A stretch of DNA of 16,570 nucleotides from Actinomyces sp. (lineage in GTDB: Bacteria; Actinomycetota; Actinomycetes; Actinomycetales; Actinomycetaceae): assembly GCF_030530635.1 (NCBI RefSeq), contig NZ_JAUMUL010000072.1:1-16570 (forward strand), read 5' to 3'. Positions 1-7,151 of the stretch are shown here, one piece after another. A program made the translations under genes and the position numbers. Numbering within the stretch: position 1 is the stretch's first letter; each line of letters begins with the position of its first letter. The notes under the pieces are model-generated. The model worked only from the letters and a program-made list of their open reading frames with translations, was not told the DNA's origin and made no database searches.

Positions 1-41
1 GAGGTCGGTAGATCTTACGTACCGAAGTCGGTAGTTATGAC
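1..41. repeat. Short palindromic intergenic repeat, copy 1
   Basis: Bases 11-25 are the exact reverse complement of bases 1290-1304 (15 of 15). Bases 20-33 form an imperfect palindrome, TACCGA-AG-TCGGTA. The element lies just after the thiQ stop codon, so it may also act in 3' end formation of the thi operon. Other members are at 1260-1316 and, in diverged form, 2999-3040. The family is seen directly; its function is unknown. Confidence 0.6.
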
Positions 42-52
42 GGGGCTCATGC

Positions 53-1168
53 TCAGGCCCGCACCACGGCGGCGCGACGCCGGTCCAGCCTGACGGTCAC
101 CTCCTGCCCTACCCGCACCGGCTCCGCATCACCGTCGGACGGCACCGCCGACGCCGCCTGCCCGGCGAGTTCGACCTCGACCACGCGCCGCCCGCCGCGC
201 AGGCGCACCACAGCCACCCGTGCTCGCGCGCTGAGTACGCAGCCGACCGGCCCCGTGGAGGCGGGAGCGCCGCCCGGAGTCCCGCCGTCGTCCACATTCC
301 CGGCGTCAGCTCCTACAACCGTCAGCGCCCCGGGCGCCAGCGCCAGAAACTCCCCCGGCCGCCCCGCCAGGAGGGCGGACCAGCCCAGGCGGTCGGCGGC
401 GTCGGCGTCGAGCAGCGTCCCGAAGCCGAGGAACCGGGCGACCCGCGCGCTGCCGGGGTCGGCCCAAAGCCGATCCGGGGAGTCCACCCGCAGCAGCCGG
501 CCGGCCTCCATGACGCCGACCCGGTCGGCGACGGTCATGGCCTCGTCCTGGTCGTGGGTGACATACAGGGCGGTGGTGCCCTGCGCCTTCAGGATGGTGC
601 GCAGGTCGGTGGCGAGTTGCTCGCGCAGGGCGCGGTCGAGGGCGGACAGCGGCTCGTCCAGCAGCAGCAGCCGCGGGCGCGGCGCGAGGGCGCGGGCGAG
701 CACGACCCGTTGCGCCTGCCCGCCTGATAGCGTGTTCACCGCCCGGGCTCCGTAGCCGGGCAGACCGACGACGTCGAGCACCTCCTCCACCCTGCGCGCC
801 CGCTCGGCGCGCGGCCGGCCGGCCAGTCCGTAGCCGATGTTGCCGGCGACATCGCGGAAGGGGAACAGCTGCCCGTCCTGGAACATCAGCCCGAAGCCGC
901 GCCGGTGCACGGGCACGGGGACGACGTCGTCGCCGTCCCAGGTGATGGTGCCGGCGGCGATGTCCTCCAGGCCGGCGACGGCGCGCAGCAGGGAGGACTT
1001 GCCGGAGCCGGAGGCGCCGAGCAGAGCGAGGATCTGGCCGCGCGGCACGTCGAGGTCGGCGGCGTCGACGGCGGTCAGGGGTGCCGCGCCGCGGGTGGCC
1101 GGGTAGACGACGCTCAGGCCGCGCACGCACAGACCCGAGGCGGCGGGCGCGGGTTCGGTGTCAGCCAT
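53..1168 (-). CDS. thiQ: Thiamine-type ABC transporter ATP-binding protein
   Basis: ATPase that would power thiamine (or thiamine phosphate) import on the cytoplasmic face of the ThiP permease. All ABC motifs are present, in a 371-residue protein: Walker A GASGSGKS at 51-58, Q-loop Gln97, signature LSGGQ at 147-151, Walker B LLLLDEP at 167-173, D-loop SALD and H-loop His205. About 130 residues follow the nucleotide-binding domain. They resemble the C-terminal regulatory extension of iron and thiamine importer ATPases. The ATG at 1168 is preferred over the longer TTG reading from 1225, because an AGGAG lies about six bases upstream of it. It is the last gene of the operon, 75 bases after the thiP stop. 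The substrate is inferred from the riboswitch and the B-P-Q gene order; the ATPase alone could equally serve an iron or spermidine importer. Confidence 0.85.
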   Translation of the reverse strand: MADTEPAPAASGLCVRGLSVVYPATRGAAPLTAVDAADLDVPRGQILALLGASGSGKSSLLRAVAGLEDIAAGTITWDGDDVVPVPVHRRGFGLMFQDGQLFPFRDVAGNIGYGLAGRPRAERARRVEEVLDVVGLPGYGARAVNTLSGGQAQRVVLARALAPRPRLLLLDEPLSALDRALREQLATDLRTILKAQGTTALYVTHDQDEAMTVADRVGVMEAGRLLRVDSPDRLWADPGSARVARFLGFGTLLDADAADRLGWSALLAGRPGEFLALAPGALTVVGADAGNVDDGGTPGGAPASTGPVGCVLSARARVAVVRLRGGRRVVEVELAGQAASAVPSDGDAEPVRVGQEVTVRLDRRRAAVVRA

Positions 1169-1243
1169 GCTGGTCTCCTGGGTGGTGGGCGGGTGGCGGG
1201 TGAGCATGTTGTGTGTCGGTTCCAACGACCATAGCGCCCGCCC

Positions 1244-3052
1244 TCAGTACGTCACTGCACCCGAGCTCGGCACGTAAGATCCCCGGCCCTCGGTACGTAA
1301 GATCAACCGAACTCGGCGGTGGGGGCGGGTCTGGAGGCGCTCGCAGGCGAGCATGAGGGCGGCGGCGCCGACCGCCAGCACCACCCCGGCGGCCAACCCC
1401 ATGCCCTGATTCTGCGCACCCGGGGAGCCGATCAGCCGGTAGACGACCACCGGCAGGGTGGGTCCCTGCGGACGGGCCAGGAACGACGTCGCCCCGAACT
1501 CTCCCAGGCTGGTGGCCAGGGCGAATCCCGCTGCCAGTCCGGCGGCGCGCAGCAGGTGCGGCCCGTCCACGTCGGCCAGCACCCGGCCCGGGCCGGCGCC
1601 GAGCGTGGCCGCGACCTCCCGCTGGCGCGGGTCGATCGCCCGCAAGCCCGGCAGCAGGGTGCGCACCACCAGTGGCACGGCGACCACCGCCTGTGCCAGC
1701 GGCAGAATCCACCAGCTGCGAGTCAGCCCCATCGGGGTCAGGGTGATCAGGAAGCCGAAGCCCACCGTCACCGCGGACACCCCCAGCGGCAGCATGAAGG
1801 CGGCGTCGAACAGCGCGACGCCGCGAGCCAGCAGCCGCGAGCGCGGGTTGCGGGACAGCACCAGACATACGGCCACCCCCACCGCCAGGGCGATCAACGT
1901 GGCGGCCGCGGCCACCCGCAGGGAGTTGCCGGCCGCCTCCCAGACCGACACCAGCAGGGCGTTGTCGCCGCCGCGGGTGGACAGGTCGGCGTAGTTGGCG
2001 AGCGTCCACTGCCCGGCCCGGCGCAGGGAGCGGATCACCAGCACCGCGATGGGCGCCACCAGGAGACCGCAGATGGTCAGGGCGGTCACGGCCAGGGCCG
2101 GGGCGTCGGCGGCGCGCAGCGGCGTAGCGGGCACATCGGTGCGCAGCGCCAGATGGGCCTGGCGGGCGCGGCGGGCCCGCTCCCCCACCCACAGGGCGGC
2201 GGCAATCACCACCAGCTGCACCACCGACAGCACGGCCGCGGCCCGCAGGTCCAGGTAGCGGGCGGTGAGCTGATAGATCTCGGTCTCGATAGTGCCCGCG
2301 CCGGTACCGCCCAGCACCAGCACCACCCCGTAGGCGGTGGCGCACAGCAGGAAGACGGTCGCGGCGGCGGAGGCGACGGCCGGCAGCAGGCTCGGCAGGG
2401 TGACGGTGCGCCACGCCCGCCACGCCGACGCGCCCAGGGTGCGGGCCGCCTCCACGGCGCGCGGGTCGAGCCGGCACCACATGGTGCCGACGTTGCGCAC
2501 CACGTACCCGTAGTTGAAGAACACCAGGGCGGCGATCACGGCGGTGCGGGTGCCGTCCAGGTGCAGCCCGCCGAGCGGCCCGCCGGTGGTCACCAGGGCG
2601 TGGAAGGCGGTGCCGACGACGACGCTCGGCAGCACGAAGGGCACCGTGACCACGCCCCGCAGCAGGCCCTGGCCGGGGAAGCGGCGCCGGTAGAGCACCA
2701 GCGCCCCCGGGATGCCGAGCACCACGCAGATGACGGTGGCGGCGGTAGCTTGAATGAGGGTCTGGCCGATGATCCGCCAGGTGCGTGGCCGGGCCAGCAC
2801 CTCGCCGAAGCCGCCCAGGTCGAGGGCGCCGTCGGGGGCCAGGCCGCGGGCCAGCAGGGTGAGCACGGGCCAGGCGAAGAACACGCCGAGGAAGGCCAGC
2901 GGGGCGGCGACGGCGAGCGTCCAGCCGATCCGCTCCCCCGCCGTCGCCCGCGGGCCCCGGGCTCCGCGCAGCCCGCCTGCGCTCCCGTCTCCTCTCGCCG
3001 AAATCGGTCGAAATAACCGCCGAGATCGGTCGAAGTTGCGCACCGCCGTCAC
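1244..3052 (-). CDS. thiP: Thiamine-type ABC transporter permease, fused double-domain
   Basis: Membrane channel of the importer. The 602-residue protein has two tandem permease halves, as ThiP and FbpB proteins do. Each half has its EAA loop: EAARTLGASAWRAW near 202-215 and EVAATLGAGPGRVL near 479-492. About twelve hydrophobic segments begin near residue 45. The chosen GTG at 3052 overlaps the thiB stop as GTGA, which suggests translational coupling. An ATG at 3085 would add 11 residues inside thiB. Oddity: residues ~5-18 and ~583-596 are encoded by the short palindromic repeat family, so both ends of the protein are repeat-derived extensions outside the conserved permease. ThiP is preferred over an iron permease because of the TPP riboswitch. 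Confidence 0.85.
   Translation of the reverse strand: MTAVRNFDRSRRLFRPISARGDGSAGGLRGARGPRATAGERIGWTLAVAAPLAFLGVFFAWPVLTLLARGLAPDGALDLGGFGEVLARPRTWRIIGQTLIQATAATVICVVLGIPGALVLYRRRFPGQGLLRGVVTVPFVLPSVVVGTAFHALVTTGGPLGGLHLDGTRTAVIAALVFFNYGYVVRNVGTMWCRLDPRAVEAARTLGASAWRAWRTVTLPSLLPAVASAAATVFLLCATAYGVVLVLGGTGAGTIETEIYQLTARYLDLRAAAVLSVVQLVVIAAALWVGERARRARQAHLALRTDVPATPLRAADAPALAVTALTICGLLVAPIAVLVIRSLRRAGQWTLANYADLSTRGGDNALLVSVWEAAGNSLRVAAAATLIALAVGVAVCLVLSRNPRSRLLARGVALFDAAFMLPLGVSAVTVGFGFLITLTPMGLTRSWWILPLAQAVVAVPLVVRTLLPGLRAIDPRQREVAATLGAGPGRVLADVDGPHLLRAAGLAAGFALATSLGEFGATSFLARPQGPTLPVVVYRLIGSPGAQNQGMGLAAGVVLAVGAAALMLACERLQTRPHRRVRLILRTEGRGSYVPSSGAVTY
1260..1316. repeat. Short palindromic repeat, copy 2, tandem, inside the thiP 3' end
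   Basis: Two tandem units begin at 1266 and 1289 (period 23). The 16-base cores, CTCGGYACGTAAGATC, differ at one base. An ACCGAACTCGG half-palindrome follows at 1306-1316. The array lies inside the last codons of thiP and encodes its C-terminal tail. The core is the exact reverse complement of bases 11-25. Confidence 0.65.
2999..3040. repeat. Diverged short repeat, copy 3, inside the thiP 5' end
   Basis: Two tandem units begin at 2999 and 3021 (period 22) and share CGARATCGGTCGAA. On the minus strand each contains the ACCGANNTCGG half-palindrome seen in the copies at 20-33 and 1306-1316, but the linker differs. It is in frame and encodes residues ~5-18 of ThiP. Assignment to the same family is inference from the shared half-palindrome. 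Confidence 0.5.
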
Positions 3053-4215
3053 TGGCCGACGGCCTGGGCCCAGGTGGTCAGCCACTCCTGCTGGTGGTCG
3101 GCGATGTCCGCCGGGTCGACGACGATCGGGTCCTGGGCGGTGGTGCCGAATTTCGCCAACTCATCCGAAAGCGCGGCGTCGGGGTCGACGGGGTACATGT
3201 ACATGGCGTCCGGGATGGCCTCCTGCACCTGGCGCGACAGCATCCAGGCGACGAAGGCGGCGGCGCCGTCGGGGTTGGTGGCCCCGGCCAGCACGCCCGC
3301 GTACTCGACCTGGCGGGTGGCGGTGCGCGGGAGTGCGGCGGTGGTGGTGGCGGTACCGTCGTCGGTGAGGGTGGCGGCGGGCGAGGAGGCGTAGGAGACG
3401 ACGATCGGGTAGGCGCCGTCCCCGCCGCCGGCGGTGAAGTCGGTGTAGTAGGCGTCCGACCAGCCCTCGGCGATCTTGGTGCCGTTGGCCACCAGGTCCT
3501 TCCAGTACTGGGCGAAGCCGTCCTGGCCGAAGTGGCCGATGGTGGCCAGCAGGAAGGCCATGCCGGTGGAGGAGGTGGTGGGGTTGATGGCGACGAACAG
3601 GTCCTTGTAGGCCGGGTCGGTCAGGTCCTCGAAACTGGAGGGCGACTCCAGGCCGTGGGCAGCCAGCCAGACGGTGTCGACGTTGACGCACACCTCCCCG
3701 AAGTCGATGGGCACGAGCGCCGGGGTGTCGTCCACGATGTAGGGGGCCAGGTAGTCCGCGGCGCCGTCGGGCAGATTCAGGGCGGTGGTGGTGTCGATGA
3801 CGCCCTCGGCAAGGATGCGGGAGGCCATGGTGTTGTTGATGCCGAATACGGCGTCGCCGAGCGGGGCGTCCTTGGTGAGGATGAGCTTGTTGGCGACCTC
3901 GCCGCCGTCGCCGGAGCGGGCGATCTCCAGGGTGTAGCCGGTGTCGTCCTTGAAGGCGGTGATGAGCTCGTCGGGCAGGTCGAAGGAGTCGTAGGTGACG
4001 ACGGTGACGGTATCGCCGCCCGCCGCCGTGCCGCCCGCGCCGCCGTTCCCGGAGCCGCAGGCCGCGAGCGCCAGGCCGACGGCGGTGGCGGCACCCCCGG
4101 CGAGCAGGGCGCGGCGGCTGGGGCGGATGGTGGTCAGCGACCGGGTGCTGCGCGTCGAGACGGCAGACGCGGCGCCGCCCGTGGCGGGGTACCTGGTGGG
4201 CTCATTGATGGTCAT
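3049..4215 (-). CDS. thiB: Thiamine-type ABC transporter substrate-binding lipoprotein
   Basis: Extracytoplasmic receptor that would deliver thiamine to ThiP. The 388-residue protein has an N-terminal signal with a twin-arginine-like SRRALL at 33-38, a hydrophobic stretch, and a lipobox LAAC with Cys53 as the predicted lipidated residue. A Gly/Ala linker precedes the mature domain. The mature domain begins VTVVTYDSF and continues with the type 2 periplasmic-binding fold of the ThiB family; INPTTSSTGMAFL is a typical ligand-loop region. The start is secure: AGGAGG (4222-4227 on the plus strand) lies about seven bases upstream of the ATG. It is the first gene of the operon, directly below a TPP riboswitch, and overlaps thiP by a GTGA. 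An iron receptor is possible by fold, but the riboswitch argues for thiamine. Confidence 0.88.
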   Translation of the reverse strand: MTINEPTRYPATGGAASAVSTRSTRSLTTIRPSRRALLAGGAATAVGLALAACGSGNGGAGGTAAGGDTVTVVTYDSFDLPDELITAFKDDTGYTLEIARSGDGGEVANKLILTKDAPLGDAVFGINNTMASRILAEGVIDTTTALNLPDGAADYLAPYIVDDTPALVPIDFGEVCVNVDTVWLAAHGLESPSSFEDLTDPAYKDLFVAINPTTSSTGMAFLLATIGHFGQDGFAQYWKDLVANGTKIAEGWSDAYYTDFTAGGGDGAYPIVVSYASSPAATLTDDGTATTTAALPRTATRQVEYAGVLAGATNPDGAAAFVAWMLSRQVQEAIPDAMYMYPVDPDAALSDELAKFGTTAQDPIVVDPADIADHQQEWLTTWAQAVGQ

Positions 4216-4220
4216 GATGG

Positions 4221-4270
4221 TCCTCCTGGATGGTTTCTCCGGAGGGCCCGGGCGCAGCCGGTACGCCCGG
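4221..4270 (-). promoter_or_regulatory. Candidate expression platform of the TPP riboswitch
   Basis: Between the aptamer and thiB the transcript can form a GC stem (4264-4270 with 4248-4254, seven pairs, nine-base loop). Just after it is CCCTCC (complement of 4241-4246). Its CCTCC can pair with the GGAGG of the thiB ribosome binding site. No U-run follows the stem, so control of translation by hiding the ribosome binding site is more likely than intrinsic termination. This is inference from base pairing only. Confidence 0.45.
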
Positions 4271-4278
4271 GGAGATTC

Positions 4279-4396
4279 TCGACTTCCTTCGCCGGTGCGA
4301 ACCGGGGCAGGTTCGAGGGTCTGCGGCTTCCCGCACTCTCAGCGCCGTGGCCGCGGGCGGGACGGAGCCCGCCGACGACGGGCGCTCCCCTGTCGT
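4279..4396 (-). ncRNA. TPP (thiamine pyrophosphate) riboswitch
   Basis: The minus-strand leader carries the conserved TPP aptamer signatures in order: GGGGAGC near the 5' side, GCTGAGAGTGCGG, ACCCTCGAACCTG, then GGTTCGCACCGGCGAAGGAA. A closing P1 helix can form between CGAC (4392-4395) and GTCG (4280-4283). An extra GC-rich stem (GGCGGG/CCCGCC) is inserted before the CTGAGA segment, as the variable P3 arm of this class often is. It lies 64 bases upstream of thiB and would switch off the importer when TPP is plentiful. Confidence 0.93.
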
Positions 4397-4405
4397 TGTG
4401 GGTCC

Positions 4406-4411
4406 AGCCTA
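4406..4411 (-). promoter_or_regulatory. Candidate -10 box of the thi operon
   Basis: TAGGCT on the minus strand would place the transcription start about seven bases later, right at the 5' edge of the riboswitch. No good -35 match was found at the expected distance. Confidence 0.4.
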
Positions 4412-4715
4412 GCGCGGCGGCGGTGCTCGCCCGCCGCCCCCGCGGCATCGGCCTGGGCGCAACTGGCCACATCTGGTCGGCCTGGTCACCTGCGAATAGT
4501 CCCAGCGACGTGTCCCAGCGGTGCACTGTACCCCCACAGTGCCGCAGGGCGACTGTGAAAACGCTGCCGACTGCCCGAGTAATGCGCTGCTGCGGGTGCG
4601 TCCGCATGCCACTCACCCGGGGCGTGTGACAGGATCGGGGGCGGGGTCGGCGACCGGCGGCTGCGCCGTCGTCGCCATATAGGATTCAGTCATCTAGTGA
4701 ATGTCAGGAGTCACC
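4412..4715. other. Divergent intergenic region with an inverted repeat
   Basis: This is the spacer between the thi operon and the DUF4235 gene. GCACTGT at 4523-4529 and ACAGTGC at 4536-4542 form a seven-base inverted repeat with a six-base centre, an operator-like or small hairpin structure. A TAGGAT at 4680-4685 could be a -10 box for the DUF4235 gene, without a visible -35. No convincing gene was seen; open frames here lack start signals and family resemblance. Confidence 0.35.
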
Positions 4716-5009
4716 ATGAAGAACAGTCTCGGTTGGACGGCCGCCTCCGCGCTGTCGCTCCTGGTCTCCGGCGCCGTTGCCGAGAAGGCCGTGGCTGCCG
4801 GGTGGAAGGCCATCACCGGCAGGCCGGCGCCGCAGGACGAGGACCAGGTGCTCAGTTACCGACTTGGCGAGGTGGTGGCCTTCGCGGTGATCTCCGGTGC
4901 GGTCATGACGCTGACCCGGCAGCTGACGCTGCGCCAGGCCGCCAAGATCCATGCCCGACGCAGCGGGGTGGTGCCCGGCGCGGAGGGGCCGACGGCGCTG
5001 GAGGCCTGA
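4716..5009 (+). CDS. DUF4235 family small membrane protein
   Basis: The protein is 97 residues and of unknown function. It resembles actinobacterial DUF4235 proteins. It has a first hydrophobic helix with small residues at about 7-24, a central WKAITGRPAP segment followed by acidic residues, then a second hydrophobic helix (VVAFAVISGAVMTL) and a basic amphipathic stretch with RQAAKIHARR. ATG 4716 is preferred over ATG 4701, because AGGAG at 4706-4710 is ideally spaced for it and would lie inside the longer frame. It stands alone, divergent from the thi operon and convergent with the XRE gene, with a shared hairpin between the two stops. Family membership is by resemblance; the role is not known. 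Confidence 0.8.
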   Translation: MKNSLGWTAASALSLLVSGAVAEKAVAAGWKAITGRPAPQDEDQVLSYRLGEVVAFAVISGAVMTLTRQLTLRQAAKIHARRSGVVPGAEGPTALEA

Positions 5010-5014
5010 GGCCT

Positions 5015-5042
5015 GACGCTGGCGCGTGGGTGCACCGGCGTC
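5015..5042. terminator. Bidirectional hairpin terminator candidate
   Basis: GACGCTGG at 5015-5022 pairs with CCGGCGTC at 5035-5042 (eight pairs, one G-U), with a 12-base loop. It fills almost all of the 34-base gap between the convergent stops at 5009 and 5044. There is no U-run, as is common in high-GC actinobacteria. Confidence 0.55.
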
Positions 5043-5043
5043 G

Positions 5044-6135
5044 TCAGTGTCGGCGGTGCAGCGGGGTGACGGTGGCGTCGCCCGGGGCGGGTGCCGTCGA
5101 TGAATCGGGGCCGCCGGATGCGTCGTCCCAATCGGGGATAAAGGGGCCGGGCAGCGGCTTGAACCAGTTGTCGAAATGCTCGGGAGCGTCGGTGGGCGGA
5201 ATCAGGCCCATGGCGACCAGCATGTGGGCTGGCTGGTCAGGGCCGGACAGGGCGTCCACCCAGCCCTCCCAACGGTCCTCGGGGACGTCGGCACCGCGGG
5301 AGTTCGCGATGGTGCCGCCGAGGGTGAAGGTGTCGTGGAGTACGAGGATGTCCGCGATCGTGCGGGCCATGGGCTCGCCAGGCGCTATACCGCCTGACAC
5401 CAGCCGCCTGGTCATGTCCCGGAAAGATTCACGCAACTGGAAGACGAACTCGTAATCGTAGCGGGTCAGCCACAGCTGCGGCAGGGTGGAGCCGACGTGA
5501 GTCTCATCGAGTTCGCCCAGGTGGGTGCCGCCCGGCAGTTCCGCCAGGCTCTCGAGGTTCTCGGTAATGGACATGTCATACAGGAGTACCCCTAGGGCGA
5601 AGCAGCGGGCAGCGTCCTCACCGAGTGTGCGGGCCAACTGCTGGGAGTACACCTCGGACAGGACGGTGGGGATGTCGTCCCAGTCGGGGATGGGGAGTTC
5701 GGCGGCGGCCTGGGCGGCCAGGTCCTCGGCGTCGAGCCCATCGAAGGCGTCGTAGGCTTCGTCCGGGATGTCGAAGCCGGGACCACCGAAACCGGGGCCG
5801 TCGAAGCCGGCGCCGAAGCTGCCCGGGCCCATTGGCATCGCGCCGCCCAGGCCCGCCGACGTTGCGCCGCCCTGCAGGATGGCGCGGAGGCCCGACAAAT
5901 CCTTCCAGTGAGTCGGCGGCTCCCATTCGAGGGCTTCCCACACGCCCATCTGCTTGTCGCCCCGCACCTGGGTGCGGCCGTATTCATAGTTGCGCCAGGT
6001 CTGCTCGGAGACGCCGGCGCGTGCGGCCATTGCCGACACGCTCAGCCCCAGTTCCTGGCGGCGCTCCCGCATCGCCTGGGCGATGTCGGGGTCGTCGGGT
6101 TCGTGGCGGTCGTCGTTCTTGCGGCGTGGGCTCAT
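5044..6135 (-). CDS. XRE-type helix-turn-helix protein with unknown C-terminal domain
   Basis: The protein has 363 residues. Residues ~18-72 form an XRE/Cro-type HTH: IAQAMRERRQELGLSVSAMA, then ARAGVSEQTWRNYEYGR as second and recognition helices, then a WEALEWEPP tail. Residues ~88-123 are a Gly/Pro/Phe-rich flexible linker (GFDGPGFGGPGFDIP). Residues ~150-340 form a largely helical acidic domain that I do not recognise, with a DWDD motif near both ends (151-154 and 335-338). There is a clear ribosome site, AGGGAG, about nine bases before the ATG. It is presumably a DNA-binding regulator whose C-terminal half senses something or multimerises; this is inference. An inverted repeat 48-67 bases upstream could be its operator. 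No operon partner is evident. Confidence 0.75.
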   Translation of the reverse strand: MSPRRKNDDRHEPDDPDIAQAMRERRQELGLSVSAMAARAGVSEQTWRNYEYGRTQVRGDKQMGVWEALEWEPPTHWKDLSGLRAILQGGATSAGLGGAMPMGPGSFGAGFDGPGFGGPGFDIPDEAYDAFDGLDAEDLAAQAAAELPIPDWDDIPTVLSEVYSQQLARTLGEDAARCFALGVLLYDMSITENLESLAELPGGTHLGELDETHVGSTLPQLWLTRYDYEFVFQLRESFRDMTRRLVSGGIAPGEPMARTIADILVLHDTFTLGGTIANSRGADVPEDRWEGWVDALSGPDQPAHMLVAMGLIPPTDAPEHFDNWFKPLPGPFIPDWDDASGGPDSSTAPAPGDATVTPLHRRH

Positions 6136-6182
6136 GGATGCGCTCCCTGGGGTTCGGTGTTGGCTGCGTTGCTGAGTCTCTT

Positions 6183-6202
6183 GACACCAGCGGTCCGGTG
6201 TC
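6183..6202. promoter_or_regulatory. Candidate operator inverted repeat upstream of the XRE gene
   Basis: GACACC at 6183-6188 and GGTGTC at 6197-6202 form a six-base inverted repeat with an eight-base centre, about 50 bases before the XRE start. The size and placement fit an autoregulatory site, but no experiment or second copy supports it. Confidence 0.35.
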
Positions 6203-6574
6203 GCGCCGACAAGCTGCCGAGCGGCACGGTCACGGTGCGCCCAGACGACCGTGCACCGCCAGTCTCACGCAGCGTATCGGCAACGGGCGAGCGAGGCCAG
6301 CAGCGGGCCCGTCGGCCGCGGCGGGCACCGAGCACGTACCGACACCCGGCTGCCCGGAGAGCACCGGGTGTGGAGATTCATTTCGGCCCCGTGAGCCGAA
6401 GTGGATCGGCGCGAGCACTCCTCACAGGAGTCCCCGCCAGCGCAAACTCATCGCAGACAGGTGCAACGGCGTGACCCGGGATCACGCGGGCCACCGGACC
6501 AGGCCGACCATCAGCCTGGTCCCGAGCACGTCATCGTCGGCGTGGATCACGTGGACTACGGACCAGGTTGACCT
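6203..6574. other. Gene-free stretch with hairpins
   Basis: No coding region could be supported on either strand. TTCGGC at 6382-6387 and GCCGAA at 6395-6400 form a small hairpin. The space downstream of the antitoxin, where a toxin gene would be expected on the minus strand, is interrupted by stops in all three frames. No PIN, RelE or Doc motif is visible. Confidence 0.5.
6496..6522. terminator. Strong hairpin downstream of the antitoxin gene
   Basis: GGACCAGGC at 6496-6504 pairs perfectly with GCCTGGTCC at 6514-6522 (nine pairs, nine-base loop). A third GGACCAGG lies at 6560-6567. The hairpin is about 55 bases past the antitoxin stop and could be its terminator. The repeated arm allows an alternative pairing. 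Confidence 0.45.
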
Positions 6575-6793
6575 TCACCCCCTGCCTGCCGTCAGGGGCG
6601 CGAAGAAGAACTCATCGGGAACCTTGAGATCGGGGCGCACCCCGAAGGTACGACGCTCTTGCGGAGCCACAGCCCTCAGCGTGGCGACGGGCCTGCCACC
6701 CCGAGCCACAGTGATCTCCTCGCCGGCCTCGACGCGATCCAAAAGCTCCGAAAGATGCGCCTCGGCCTCGGCAACACTGACCTGCACGCTCAT
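6575..6793 (-). CDS. Phd/YefM-type antitoxin, apparently solitary
   Basis: The protein has 72 residues. The Phd/YefM fold is recognisable from an N-terminal strand (MSVQVSVAEAEAHLSELLDRVEAG) followed by EEITVARGGRPVATL. The C-terminal tail, VPDEFFFAPL, is of the kind that wraps its toxin, often a PIN ribonuclease. In the family, the N-terminal half dimerises and binds the promoter, while the tail neutralises the toxin. ATG 6793 is chosen because homology begins there; a longer frame to 6913 has no family likeness. A TACGCT box lies six bases upstream, so the transcript may be leaderless. No toxin follows within the next 400 bases, so the pair is broken, or the antitoxin acts alone or in trans. 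Confidence 0.72.
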   Translation of the reverse strand: MSVQVSVAEAEAHLSELLDRVEAGEEITVARGGRPVATLRAVAPQERRTFGVRPDLKVPDEFFFAPLTAGRG

Positions 6794-6799
6794 GCGTCC

Positions 6800-6805
6800 A
6801 GCGTA
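6800..6805 (-). promoter_or_regulatory. Candidate leaderless promoter of the antitoxin
   Basis: TACGCT ends six bases before ATG 6793, the spacing expected for a transcript that begins at the start codon. The -35 region (TGGTTG, 17 bases away) is weak. Confidence 0.35.
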
Positions 6806-6934
6806 CCGGTGGCCCGTCTGAACAACCAGGCAGCACTGTGCAGAAAGCCCTCGGATACCCCGTCCGCGCCCCGCAGACCCTTCCAACTGTCCGAGCGCGA
6901 CGTCATTGCCCACAAACGCCGAGACACCGCGAGC

Positions 6935-7151
6935 CGCCGCACGCTTAAGGCACCCTCACGACTCCCCCATTACCAGACTTTTCGTTGAAATTCCGCCAAT
7001 CTGCACCAGTGAGCCAAACCCACCTCCAAGTCTCCCACGTGCGCCGACGTCCCCGCCGCACATGGGAGACTCCCACGGCCTCTCACCGCAAATCTGAAAC
7101 CGCAGAATCAAGCCATTTCAACCAACACGCTCATTTCTTAAGCGTGCGGCG
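6935..7151. repeat. 217-base nested inverted repeat
   Basis: A perfect 15-base inverted pair (6935-6949 with 7137-7151, arm CGCCGCACGCTTAAG) encloses an eight-base pair GTTGAAAT/ATTTCAAC (6984-6991 with 7115-7122). That pair encloses a 14-base pair with one mismatch (7029-7042 with 7058-7071). The nesting would let the whole segment fold as one long arm. It could be a miniature transposable element or a structured RNA; neither is shown. Confidence 0.55.

Noticed and set aside
1319..3016. Long plus-strand open frame opposite thiP
   Set aside because: It is antisense to a complete permease with conserved motifs. Its His/Gln/Gly/Arg-rich translation is typical of a high-GC shadow frame.
1..3040. 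CRISPR array for the short repeats in the thi operon
   Set aside because: Units are only 22-23 bases apart with no unique spacers, occur at most two per site, and no cas genes are present.
4212..4616. Minus-strand open frame over the riboswitch
   Set aside because: It overlaps the conserved TPP aptamer and the leader, so it is not a separate gene.
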